Source: Candidatus Moranbacteria bacterium CG_4_8_14_3_um_filter_34_16 (GTDB taxonomy: Bacteria; Patescibacteriota; Minisyncoccia; Moranbacterales; UBA2206). Taken from it: DNA of 8,865 nucleotides. How positions within the stretch are numbered: position 1 is the stretch's first letter; each line of letters starts with the position of its first letter. Where the stretch lies: NCBI GenBank assembly GCA_002782345.1, contig PFHO01000025.1:1-8865 (forward strand). Reading direction: 5' to 3'. The notes under the pieces are model-generated. The model did not search any database, had not been told where the DNA came from, and was given only the letters and a program-made list of their open reading frames with translations. A program made the translations under genes and the position numbers. This document shows, in pieces, positions 1 through 7,064 of the stretch.

Positions 1-252
1 TTGGAAGAAATAGAGTTTAGCAATTATCGGAATAATTTTATGAATTTATATCCTCAAAACAAAATAGATCTTTCTTTGTTTGCTTATTGTTTCAAAAAAT
101 CGTTGGAAGAATATATTAATAATTCAAATTTTAGAAATGCAGTTGATAAAAGAAAACAAGATCAAAAAGCCTCTGAGCAAAAAGAAAAAAAGGAGCAAGA
201 AAGATTGGCGCGATTGGCAGAAATAAGGCAAAGTATAAATAATATGATCTAA
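1..252 (+). CDS. Unrecognised charged protein, probably 5'-truncated by the window edge
   Basis: An open frame runs from the first base of the window to a TAA stop at 250-252. The first codon is TTG, which could be a real start, but the frame is open at the window edge, so I treat it as the C-terminal 83 residues of a possibly longer protein. The first half (about residues 1-45) is mixed and could fold as helices, with aromatic residues such as FAYCFKKSLEEY. Residues 46-80 are a Lys/Glu/Gln/Arg-rich helix likely to form a coiled coil or a basic tail. I do not recognise the family. It lies 17 bp upstream of the DUF5663-like gene on the same strand, so it is probably in one transcript with the genes leading to the VirD4-like ATPase. 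Confidence 0.55.
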   Translation: MEEIEFSNYRNNFMNLYPQNKIDLSLFAYCFKKSLEEYINNSNFRNAVDKRKQDQKASEQKEKKEQERLARLAEIRQSINNMI

Positions 253-269
253 AAACTAAACAATAACAA

Positions 270-602
270 ATGAAAAATACAAAAATAGATTTTAAAAAAG
301 CGCAAGAAGATATATTGGATTATCTTAAATTATTACTGGAAAAAAAAGGAATGGTCAATCTGCCCCCGGAAATTTTATCCGAAATGTTGATAGATTTGCA
401 TTCCAGATTTGACAATTATTTATTTGCGTCAGTTATGCAAGGTCTTAATGAAGAAGGTTATAAGAAGATTGATGAATTCATTGAATCTGATCCGAAAACG
501 GAAGAATTAATGAAGTTTCTTCAGGACAATGTTCCTGAAATTGATCAATTGATTGAAAATGCCAGGGGAGAATTTGAAAAGATTTATTTGGGAGAAAAAT
601 AA
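270..602 (+). CDS. Small helical DUF5663-like protein
   Basis: A 110-aa soluble, acidic, all-helical protein with no signal peptide or membrane segment. After a variable lead-in (1-28), residues 29-105 follow the pattern I associate with the DUF5663 family of Patescibacteria. It starts with an 'LPPE' helix cap (31-34), then a helix with LIDLHSRFDNYLFASVM, a 'GLNEEGYKKIDEFIES' helix (59-73), and a final segment with LMKFLQDNVPEIDQLIE. The family has no established function as far as I know, and the assignment is by eye. The ATG at 270 has an A-rich leader and no Shine-Dalgarno sequence, like most genes here. The gene sits 17 bp after the previous stop and 19 bp before the next gene's preferred start. 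Co-transcription with the secretion-type ATPase block suggests a small accessory or adaptor role, which is inference. Confidence 0.8.
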   Translation: MKNTKIDFKKAQEDILDYLKLLLEKKGMVNLPPEILSEMLIDLHSRFDNYLFASVMQGLNEEGYKKIDEFIESDPKTEELMKFLQDNVPEIDQLIENARGEFEKIYLGEK

Positions 603-621
603 TAATTTTTTAGAAAAAGAT

Positions 622-1149
622 ATGAGCGATGAAAATAAAAAAAAGTTAGAGCTAATTGAAGAAAGTGATTTGGATCTTGAGAACAAGTTTTTGGGAAAAA
701 CGGAAATTTTTTCTTCAAAAAAAGAAAATGGAGAATTGATGCCAAAGGAAAATTCGGAAAGGGAAAAGGAGACAGATACAAAGGAGAAAGATGCGACGGA
801 AGGAAAAATAGAGTTTTCACAATCAGGGGAAGAAAAGAAAGAACGTAAGGAAGGAGTGATGGAAAAAGATGACGTTTATTCCAAAATTCTTTCCAATGTT
901 TCCAGCGCGAACCAATCAATTTCAGACAAAGATGTAGAAATTGACGCGCAAGAAGCGAATTTAGGTATTGACGCAGAAAGCAAGATAGAAAATTTGGTTA
1001 AAATTGCTCAAATAAAAGGCATTCCTCACGCGGTAAAAGTTGCCAAACACATAGAAGATAACTATATTTTGGATGAATTTCATGATAGGCTGTTAGGAGA
1101 TGAATTGCATAAAGCTTTATTGGAAAAAGGTTTGATAACGGAAGTTTAA
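622..1149 (+). CDS. Acidic disordered protein with conserved-looking helical C-terminal module
   Basis: A 175-aa protein read from the ATG at 622 (MSDENKKK). An in-frame ATG at 553 would overlap the preceding gene by 50 bp and add 23 residues unlike the rest, so I prefer 622. A weak purine stretch (AGAAAAAGAT) precedes it. Residues 1-80 are almost all Glu, Lys, Asp, Ser and Thr and should be disordered. Residues about 121-173 form a compact, probably helical module containing LVKIAQIKGIPHAVKVAKH, NYILDEFHD and a final ELHKALLEKGLI. I have the impression that this kind of C-terminal module recurs in Patescibacteria next to type IV secretion-like genes, but I cannot name a family. No membrane segment or enzyme motif is visible. 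It ends 66 bp before the VirD4-like ATPase and could be its substrate, adaptor or regulator. Confidence 0.78.
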   Translation: MSDENKKKLELIEESDLDLENKFLGKTEIFSSKKENGELMPKENSEREKETDTKEKDATEGKIEFSQSGEEKKERKEGVMEKDDVYSKILSNVSSANQSISDKDVEIDAQEANLGIDAESKIENLVKIAQIKGIPHAVKVAKHIEDNYILDEFHDRLLGDELHKALLEKGLITEV

Positions 1150-1164
1150 TAATATTTTTTGGTT

Positions 1165-1192
1165 TTGATTGTTTCTTCTATTTTTTTATAAA
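1165..1192 (+). promoter_or_regulatory. Possible sigma70 promoter for the VirD4-like ATPase gene
   Basis: TTGATT (1165-1170) and TATAAA (1187-1192) are separated by 16 bp in the 66-bp gap before the ATPase gene. They match the consensus at 4/6 and 5/6 positions. The predicted start of transcription near 1199 leaves an A-rich leader of about 16 nt with no Shine-Dalgarno sequence. In such A/T-rich DNA a chance match is possible, and read-through from upstream is also likely. Confidence 0.4.
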
Positions 1193-1215
1193 GATAAATT
1201 TTAACAAAAACAAAA

Positions 1216-3711
1216 ATGCTTGAGTTGGAAATCGCGTCTGTGGCTAATCTTTTTTTGGTTTTTTCCGGAATAATGCTTGTTATCAGCGGGGTGCTTTTAG
1301 TGGGTCGGAGTTTTTTTGATTTCAGATCCGGGATAAATCAATCTATGAATTTGGATTTGGAGATAATTAGAGTTTCTAAAGCGGAACAGTCCAAAGAAAA
1401 TGGAGAAAGAAAAACCAATGAAATGTGGAAAGAGGAAATTGGGGCAATGGAACAATTGCTTACGGCACTTTCTTCCGTGAAAAACAAGAATGGTTTTTTC
1501 AAAAGACTTTTGTATGGCAATCCAGGCATCAGTTTTGAAATTGCCAATAGCGCCAGTAGTGAGGAGATTATTTTTTATATAGCTCTGCCCAGAAAGTTTC
1601 GTGAATCCATTGAGAAACAAATAAACAGTTTTTTTCCCAACGCTGTTTTGGAAAAAACTTCTGATTATAATATATTTTTTCCGGGAAGTTTTACCGAAGC
1701 TTCAATTTTGAAACTAAAAGAAAAATATATTTTGCCGATAAAAACTTATGAATCGTTGGAAGTGGATCCCCTGAATGCTATTACTAACGCGTTAAGCAAA
1801 TTAGAAACGAATGAAGAAGGAGCGGCTATCCAATTGGTTTTGGTCCCTGCGGGTTTTGCTTGGCGTTCTAAAGGCAGAAGAATCGCTCAAGAAATGCAAC
1901 AAGGAAAAAGGCTGAAAGAGGTGAATAGATCTTTAATTTCCAAAGCCGGAAAAGGAATGGGAAAAATACTTTTAGATACTTTAATTCCGGTAAAAAAAGA
2001 AGAAAATCTTGGGAGCGATAATCCGGACAAACCGGTGCAACTAACCCCGGAGGAACAAGAATTGGTAAAAAGTATTGAAAATAAGGCTTCAAAGACCGGT
2101 TATAAAGTTAATATTCGTTTGGTCGCATCCGCGAAAACTCAGGAGAGAGCTCAGATGATTTTGGCGCAAATGGAAAATGCTTTTTCTCAATATGAAAATG
2201 GAGATATTAATTGTTTTCAAATTTCTAAAAGAATCAAGAAAAAAGATATCGCTTATAATTTTATTTTTCGCAATTTTGTGAAGGAAAATTCTATGATTTT
2301 GAGCAATGAAGAAATTGCTAGTATTTTTCACTTGCCAATTTCCACAACCGAAGCGCCAAAAATAAAATGGTTGAAAGCCAATGCCGCTCCTCCGCCGATT
2401 GGAATTCCACGAGAAGGTATTTTAGTGGGATTTAATGAATATCGCGGAGCGAAAACGGATATTCGTTTGACAGAAAATGATCGTCGAAGACATCTTTACG
2501 CAATTGGTCAAACTGGAACCGGTAAAACTACTATTTTGCAAGAAATGGCCAAACAAGATGCGCGCGATGGAAAGGGATTTTGTTTTATTGATCCTCATGG
2601 AGACGCAGTAGAAGAAATTTTGGCTTCCATCCCCAAAAATAGAGCAGAAGATGTAATTTATTTTGATCCATCCGATATAGAACGTCCGCTTGGACTCAAT
2701 ATGATGGAATATGATCCGGCTCATCCGGAGCAAAAAACTTTTGTTATCAATGAGATGATAGGAATTTTTGATCAATTGTATGATCTTAAAGCGACTGGAG
2801 GACCAATGTTTGAACAATATATGCGAAACGCTATGCTTTTGGTGATGGAAGATCCTGAGTCTGGTTCCACTCTTATGGAAATTCCAAAAGTTTTGGCGGA
2901 TGAAAATTTTCGTCGGATGAAATTGGATAAATGCGCCAATCCGACAGTTGTTGATTTTTGGACCAAAGAAGCGGAAAAAGCCGGAGGAGAAGCGGCGCTT
3001 GCTAACATGGTGCCATATATCACTTCCAAATTGACAACTTTTCTTTCCAACGATATGATGCGTCCGATTATTTCTCAACAAGAAAGCACGATCAACTTTC
3101 GCGAGATTATGGACAACAAAAAGATTTTGCTGATCAATCTTTCAAAAGGAAAAATTGGAGAAATTAACGCGCGACTTTTGGGAATGGTCGTGGTGGGAAA
3201 AATTCTAATGGCGGCTTTGGGACGCACAAATATCCCGGAAAATGAACGGGTGGATTTTTATCTTTATTTGGATGAGTTTCAAAATGTTACTACTAATTCT
3301 ATCGCTCAAATCCTCAGCGAAGCGAGAAAATATCGACTGTGTCTTAATATTGCACATCAATTTATCGCGCAACTCAAAGAAGAAATTTCCAAAGCCGTTT
3401 TTGGCAATGTCGGTTCTATGATTCTTTATCGCGTTGGTCCGGAAGACGCCGAATTTTTGGAAAAACAAGTGGCACCGGTCTTTTCCCGAAACGATTTGGT
3501 GAATGTGGATAATTATAAAGGATTTGCCAAAATTCTTATTGACGGAGTTTTATCCAAACCTTTTAACATTCAAGGTTTTCCTCCCACCAACGGAAATCAA
3601 GAAATTGCCAATGCTCTGAAAGAACTTTCTCGCTTAAAATACGGTCGGGACAAAGATATTGTTAATCGAGAAATTATGGAAAGAGCTAATTTTAAACATT
3701 TTTTAGATTAG
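1216..3711 (+). CDS. VirD4/TraG-like (DUF87-type) membrane-anchored type IV secretion ATPase
   Basis: An 831-aa P-loop ATPase of the conjugative coupling-protein/VirB4-HerA superfamily, which uses ATP to move DNA or protein through a membrane channel. Residues 9-30 (LLVISG-type hydrophobic stretch) form one predicted transmembrane helix followed by a basic RSFFDFR, placing the rest in the cytoplasm. Residues about 60-410 form a long N-terminal region with no recognised catalytic motif. The motor follows: Walker A GQTGTGKT (431-438), a DPHGD strand motif (459-463), Walker B LYLDEF (683-688) and a downstream IAHQF segment (712-716) in the position of the TraG/VirD4 'sensor' Gln. The RecA-like core is therefore intact. 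Canonical VirD4 usually has two N-terminal helices and a shorter lead-in, so this is a divergent type such as I would expect in Patescibacteria. It ends in TAG. The exact substrate, and whether it is a coupling protein or another pump ATPase, cannot be told from the window. Confidence 0.93.
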   Translation: MLELEIASVANLFLVFSGIMLVISGVLLVGRSFFDFRSGINQSMNLDLEIIRVSKAEQSKENGERKTNEMWKEEIGAMEQLLTALSSVKNKNGFFKRLLYGNPGISFEIANSASSEEIIFYIALPRKFRESIEKQINSFFPNAVLEKTSDYNIFFPGSFTEASILKLKEKYILPIKTYESLEVDPLNAITNALSKLETNEEGAAIQLVLVPAGFAWRSKGRRIAQEMQQGKRLKEVNRSLISKAGKGMGKILLDTLIPVKKEENLGSDNPDKPVQLTPEEQELVKSIENKASKTGYKVNIRLVASAKTQERAQMILAQMENAFSQYENGDINCFQISKRIKKKDIAYNFIFRNFVKENSMILSNEEIASIFHLPISTTEAPKIKWLKANAAPPPIGIPREGILVGFNEYRGAKTDIRLTENDRRRHLYAIGQTGTGKTTILQEMAKQDARDGKGFCFIDPHGDAVEEILASIPKNRAEDVIYFDPSDIERPLGLNMMEYDPAHPEQKTFVINEMIGIFDQLYDLKATGGPMFEQYMRNAMLLVMEDPESGSTLMEIPKVLADENFRRMKLDKCANPTVVDFWTKEAEKAGGEAALANMVPYITSKLTTFLSNDMMRPIISQQESTINFREIMDNKKILLINLSKGKIGEINARLLGMVVVGKILMAALGRTNIPENERVDFYLYLDEFQNVTTNSIAQILSEARKYRLCLNIAHQFIAQLKEEISKAVFGNVGSMILYRVGPEDAEFLEKQVAPVFSRNDLVNVDNYKGFAKILIDGVLSKPFNIQGFPPTNGNQEIANALKELSRLKYGRDKDIVNREIMERANFKHFLD

Positions 3712-3963
3712 ACCTGTTATTTAATAAATTCACACCACGCAATTTTTGAGATTTTGAGGCATAATTTTTCAAACAATTTTTGCGATTTAGCCATAGTGAA
3801 AACAATAAGATTTTCCAAAAATTTGACTAAAATGCGGAAATTGCAGTATTGAATTATCAAACAACATGTCTATTAAATGAAAAGTTGTTTCTCTTTTGGT
3901 TAGAAGGAAAACTAATTTTTTCCGGCAATCTTTTTAAAATTTAAGTGAAAAAGCATTTTCTAA
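3712..3963. other. Convergent intergenic region without a recognisable gene
   Basis: These 252 bp separate the + strand ATPase gene from the - strand PP2C-like gene, so both genes end here. I see no plausible ORF or tRNA. It holds only weak structures. AAACAAC/GTTGTTT (3859-3865 and 3884-3890) can form a 7-bp stem with an 18-nt loop. A 9-bp direct repeat CAATTTTTG occurs at 3740-3748 and 3774-3782. A terminator-like hairpin is listed separately. Confidence 0.6.
3898..3921 (+). terminator. Weak candidate intrinsic terminator for the ATPase gene
   Basis: GGTTAG (3898-3903) can pair with CTAATT (3912-3917) using two G-U pairs around an 8-nt A/G-rich loop. The stem runs into a T tract (3916-3921). 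It is about 190 bp after the ATPase stop. The stem is short and A/T-rich, so this is only a candidate. Confidence 0.3.
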
Positions 3964-6321
3964 TTATTTCATTTCAAAACTTGTAACAGAATTTTCAGTT
4001 GTGAAATAGGCTTTATTTTTTTCTTCATCTATCGTAAAAGCGATGGATTCTTTTATGTTTTTATGAGCGTATTGACGCAAAATATTTCCTTCTAAATTTA
4101 ATTTGATAATTCTGGAGTTATCTTTATCAAGAACGAATATATTTTGGCTGTCAGTGGCTGAATATATATCATTGAATTTAATGGGAGTAGCGGTTTCTTC
4201 TATTTGAAAGTTTTCTTTTTTTCCTCTGAAAAATTTTTCCAATGTTTCTTTTTGAGAAAGAAAAATATTTTCGTTGATAATCATTTGAACATTGGAAAAA
4301 TTTTCAGGATTAATTTCCAATGCTTCTTTAAGCCAATTATTCTTTTCTCCAAATCCTTCATTGGCGCGCGGATAACGATAAATTTGGCGGTTTTTTCCGT
4401 CCAAAAGATAAAGATAAGTTAAATAAGTTTGAATGGATAAAACTTGAGCACCTTCCGAGATGGAAATCTTTTCTTCTTTGAATTGAGAAGTTATCGGGCT
4501 CCAAGATAAAAGAGAATTTTTTTCGTTTATGACAAAAATTAAATTCAAATCTTCCATTCCGGACGCTTTTTTGGAAGAGAAAAAATTTTGAGGAAAGGGA
4601 AAGCTTTTCTGACTTTCTAAATCCACTATTTTTTCTTCATTTATGAGGAAAATTTTTCCATTGAGATTGATAAGAGTTTGCGAGGTACTGGTTTTTTCTT
4701 GGGAAAAAACATTGGTTATATCTTCATCTTTAAGAAAAAAGACATTTTTATCATTAGCCAAAAGTTTTTCTATTCCGATTATTTCTTCTGCCGGAACAGG
4801 AGGATTTTCAGCGACGGGTTTTTTTGATTTTGCCAAAAAATAAGGCGCAACAAAAAGAACGATAATCGTCAAAAAAGCGAAAAATTTTTGTTTTTGGTTG
4901 AAACTGAGAAAAAGTTTTTTTAAACGAGAGATATGAGGAAATAAATTGAAGATAATTTTTCTTGTTTTTGAAAATTTGTTTTCTTCTTGATAATCTTTTT
5001 CTTCTTGCGATTTTTTTTGGCGAAAAAAAGAAAGCAATTTATTTTTGGTGTCATTATTTTTTTTCAAGAAAGAAAGCATTTTTTTCCAAAGAGAAAGAAC
5101 ATTGAGCTTTATTTTTTCTGAAAAATAAAACCTATTTTTTTCCGTTATTGAGTGAATCATCTTTTTTCCAAAATCAAAAACATTTTCATTTTTCTCATTT
5201 GAAAAACTAGACGGGTTTTCTTTTTTTAAAGATATTTTTGAATGTCTCAATTTTTGAAAGATATTTTCTTTTTTTTCTTTCAGAAAATAAAAACTTTCTT
5301 GAATTTTTCTTTGAAAAATTTGGAAATATTGAAAACCTTTTGAAAACGAGATATTTTTTTCGGGAAGGTATTCTTCTTTGATATAAATATGACCAGTTTT
5401 TTTGTCAATAAATTCAGTCGCGTTTTTTTCCAACTCTTCTTGAATTTCATCGGATATCTTTATTTTTTCTTCTTCTTGAACATTCTCATCAGCGGATCTT
5501 TTTTGGGAATCTTCACTTGGAGTCAATGAGGGCAATGGAGAATTTTTGCGAAAAGCCTCTTCGCTAAAAGCGTTAGAAATTGTTTTTTTGACTTTTAGCG
5601 GAGGAAAGATTAAATCAGGAGTCTTTTTTTCTTCAATGTCAAACATTAAAATAGCCGAACGGTCCAATTCGTTTCCTATGGCAGTTTTGAAAAAGCGATG
5701 AAGTTTGGAAAAAGAAAAATTGAGGGCGCTTTTTCTGATTTCTTCAAAAGAGAATATATCAAAAATACCGTGAGTGGCTATAATGAAACGATCATTTTTT
5801 TCCAATCTTCCGCTCAAAACATCGGTAAAAGTTTTGAGGGGATTGGGGGAAATTTCTGCTGAAGAATTTTCCGCCAAATCAGTGAGTCTATCGGAGCGAA
5901 GAAGAAAAATATGGGTGTTTCCCGTTTGAGAAAAATGAATGTTGTTTTTTTCCAAAACAAATAAAGCTGAATTGAGATGACCGATCCAATCTATACTGTT
6001 ATGCTCAGCTATTTTAGAAAGAGTGGAATTGGCTTTTTGGAGAGCTGTTTCAAAACTTTCCATCGGACCTCGTTTGGTTTTTGAATAGTATTCTTTTTTG
6101 ACGACAGAAATTAAAAAGTTGGCGATATAAGAAGAATCTTCAGAATCATTGGTAATTTCAAAAATACCTCCTAAAATACCCAATCTTTGTTGCTCCACAT
6201 TTTCCGGTTCATTGATGAAAATTTCCAAAAAAGGGCGACATTTTTCTTTTTTGCATACCAAAACACACTCAAAAGAAGCTTTTAAAGAAGGCACATTTTT
6301 AACTATTTTATTCTTTCCCAT
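3964..6321 (-). CDS. Membrane protein with degenerate PP2C-like domain and beta-propeller-like C-terminus
   Basis: A 785-aa protein with four parts. Residues about 12-230 look like a PP2C (PPM) Ser/Thr phosphatase fold: LGILGGIFE (47-55) at the usual VADGMGG position, LNSALFVLEKNNIHFSQTGNTH (116-137) at the GDSR position, DRFIIATHGIFD (177-188) at the SDGL position, and GNELDRSAILMF (216-227) at the last DN-T-VIV position. The first three metal-site Asp residues appear replaced by G51, N135 and H184; only D220 remains. Catalysis is therefore unlikely. Residues 232-478 are a Lys/Glu/Phe-rich linker. Residues 479-498 are a single transmembrane helix, followed by a Pro-rich KKPVAENPPVPAEE spacer. 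Residues about 515-785 show short beta-strand repeats with NHL-like elements such as NIFVLDKDNSRIIKLNLEGN (728-746) and YLLDGKNRQIYRYP, suggesting a beta-propeller outside the membrane. The start ATG at 6321 follows an extended -10 promoter. Family calls are by eye. Confidence 0.85.
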   Translation of the reverse strand: MGKNKIVKNVPSLKASFECVLVCKKEKCRPFLEIFINEPENVEQQRLGILGGIFEITNDSEDSSYIANFLISVVKKEYYSKTKRGPMESFETALQKANSTLSKIAEHNSIDWIGHLNSALFVLEKNNIHFSQTGNTHIFLLRSDRLTDLAENSSAEISPNPLKTFTDVLSGRLEKNDRFIIATHGIFDIFSFEEIRKSALNFSFSKLHRFFKTAIGNELDRSAILMFDIEEKKTPDLIFPPLKVKKTISNAFSEEAFRKNSPLPSLTPSEDSQKRSADENVQEEEKIKISDEIQEELEKNATEFIDKKTGHIYIKEEYLPEKNISFSKGFQYFQIFQRKIQESFYFLKEKKENIFQKLRHSKISLKKENPSSFSNEKNENVFDFGKKMIHSITEKNRFYFSEKIKLNVLSLWKKMLSFLKKNNDTKNKLLSFFRQKKSQEEKDYQEENKFSKTRKIIFNLFPHISRLKKLFLSFNQKQKFFAFLTIIVLFVAPYFLAKSKKPVAENPPVPAEEIIGIEKLLANDKNVFFLKDEDITNVFSQEKTSTSQTLINLNGKIFLINEEKIVDLESQKSFPFPQNFFSSKKASGMEDLNLIFVINEKNSLLSWSPITSQFKEEKISISEGAQVLSIQTYLTYLYLLDGKNRQIYRYPRANEGFGEKNNWLKEALEINPENFSNVQMIINENIFLSQKETLEKFFRGKKENFQIEETATPIKFNDIYSATDSQNIFVLDKDNSRIIKLNLEGNILRQYAHKNIKESIAFTIDEEKNKAYFTTENSVTSFEMK

Positions 6322-6341
6322 AACTAGATTTGTTCCTTACA

Positions 6342-6350
6342 ATTATACCA
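6342..6350 (-). promoter_or_regulatory. Extended -10 promoter of the PP2C-like gene
   Basis: On the - strand TGGTATAAT (6350 down to 6342) is a perfect TATAAT with an extended TGn element. A good -35 is missing (TTTTAT at 6370-6365 with 17-bp spacing), which is typical for extended -10 promoters. Transcription would start near 6335, leaving a leader of about 15 nt. An AAGGA (6338-6334) lies about 12 nt before the ATG, at or near the transcript's 5' end, so it is a poor Shine-Dalgarno candidate. Confidence 0.6.
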
Positions 6351-6373
6351 ATAAAAACAAAAAAATAAAAGCC

Positions 6374-6428
6374 AATTTTTCTTGACAAAAAAATACGCGA
6401 AATGCGTATTTTTTTGTCAAGAAAAATT
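6374..6428 (-). terminator. 25-bp perfect inverted repeat, probable terminator of hsp20
   Basis: The arms 6374-6398 and 6404-6428 are perfectly complementary over 25 bp with a 5-nt loop (6399-6403, GAAAT). The core is TACGC/GCGTA flanked by seven A and seven T, so on either strand a short GC-containing hairpin is followed by a seven-U tract, as in a bidirectional intrinsic terminator. It lies 24 bp after the hsp20 stop and 24 bp upstream of the PP2C-like gene's -10 element, where it would insulate the two genes. The outer CTTGAC/GTCAAG arms exceed what a terminator needs, so a protein-binding site is an alternative. Confidence 0.7.
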
Positions 6429-6452
6429 TCTCGCAGGTGTAATTCAAAAAAA

Positions 6453-6992
6453 CTAAAATCCCCTCACCTGAATTTTTTTAGATCTGGAATTGTCAGCTTT
6501 GGGCATTTTTATCGTGAGAATGCCATTTTTCATTGAAGCTTCAATTTTATCCGCCAAAACATCCACCGGAAGAATCACTGATCGGGAAAAACCTCCCCAA
6601 TAACATTCTTGATAATAATAATTTTTTTCTGAAATTTCTTCTTCTTGTCTTCTTTCTCCATGGATAGTCAGCATATCGTTGCTTATGCTAACATCCAAAT
6701 CTTCTGGTTTAACTCCGGCAATGGTAGATTTTACGATAATATCATTTTCGGTTTGATAAACATCAATAGTCAGTTGTCCCTCTCCATCTTCCTGTTGTTG
6801 AGAACGAGAAAAAGAATTATCCTCTTGTGCGATCGGAATCCGCGGGATTTCTTCCGTAGTTTCCATTTCTATATTTTCAGTGTATATATTTGAGGAAGAC
6901 GGAGTATAACGTTCTTCTAAATAATTTTCATTCTCATCTATTTTTCTAGCTCCAGTAATTTTTTCAAAAAATGATCTTTTGATTTTGGGCAT
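6453..6992 (-). CDS. hsp20: Hsp20/alpha-crystallin family small heat-shock protein
   Basis: A 179-aa small heat-shock protein, an ATP-independent holdase that binds unfolding proteins as large oligomers. The alpha-crystallin domain spans about residues 73-165. It has LTIDVYQTENDIIVKSTIAG (74-93), VKPEDLDVSISNDMLTIHGER (94-114), the loop with YYYQECYWGGFSRSVILP (125-142), and the signature KNGILTIKMPK (155-165). The C-terminal IQV (174-176) fits the I-x-I/V motif that docks neighbouring subunits. The N-terminal arm (1-70) is long for the family, with MPKIKRSFFEKITGA followed by an acidic and Ser/Gln-rich, probably disordered stretch. The gene has its own strong promoter (7036-7064) and a hairpin terminator just after its TAG stop, so it can be expressed alone. 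I see no CIRCE element, hence no sign of HrcA control. The leader is A/T-rich without a Shine-Dalgarno sequence. Confidence 0.95.
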   Translation of the reverse strand: MPKIKRSFFEKITGARKIDENENYLEERYTPSSSNIYTENIEMETTEEIPRIPIAQEDNSFSRSQQQEDGEGQLTIDVYQTENDIIVKSTIAGVKPEDLDVSISNDMLTIHGERRQEEEISEKNYYYQECYWGGFSRSVILPVDVLADKIEASMKNGILTIKMPKADNSRSKKIQVRGF

Positions 6993-7035
6993 ATTTTTGT
7001 ATTTTTTATTATTAATAATTTTCCAGTTCAGTTAA

Positions 7036-7064
7036 AGTATAAATTAAATATGATTTTTTGACAA
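7036..7064 (-). promoter_or_regulatory. Sigma70-type promoter of hsp20
   Basis: On the - strand, TTGTCA (7064-7059) and TATACT (7041-7036) are separated by exactly 17 bp. Each matches the consensus at 5/6 positions. Transcription would start near 7029, giving a leader of about 36 nt before the ATG at 6992. The match is to the housekeeping consensus rather than to an evident heat-shock sigma consensus. Confidence 0.7.

Noticed and set aside
553..621. Upstream in-frame ATG at 553 as the start of the acidic protein.
   Set aside because: It would overlap the preceding gene by 50 bp, and the added 23 residues differ in character from the rest. The ATG at 622 is cleaner.
584..919. A 111-aa - strand open frame opposite the acidic protein gene.
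   Set aside because: Its Phe/Leu/Pro-rich translation is the antisense image of Glu/Lys-rich codons; no promoter or family signal supports it.
2422..3081. A 219-aa open frame on the - strand inside the VirD4-like ATPase gene.
   Set aside because: It lies entirely opposite the conserved Walker A to motor region. Its translation is rich in His, Phe, Ser and Ile without family motifs, which is the usual mirror of a real coding strand.
3823..3852. TTGACT in the convergent gap as a promoter for a small RNA.
   Set aside because: At the right spacing only GTATTG or TATTGA is found, and no gene or clear terminator follows.
6382..6420. The TTGACA and TGTCAA boxes in the 25-bp inverted repeat as divergent -35 elements of active promoters.
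   Set aside because: At 16-18 bp spacing neither direction has a -10-like hexamer (CGTATT is found at 17 bp). The boxes are better explained as part of the hairpin.
6434..6470. CAGGTG/CACCTG inverted repeat at the hsp20 3' end as the terminator.
   Set aside because: Only 6 bp of stem with a loop of about 25 nt and no T tract; the neighbouring 25-bp repeat is a far better candidate.
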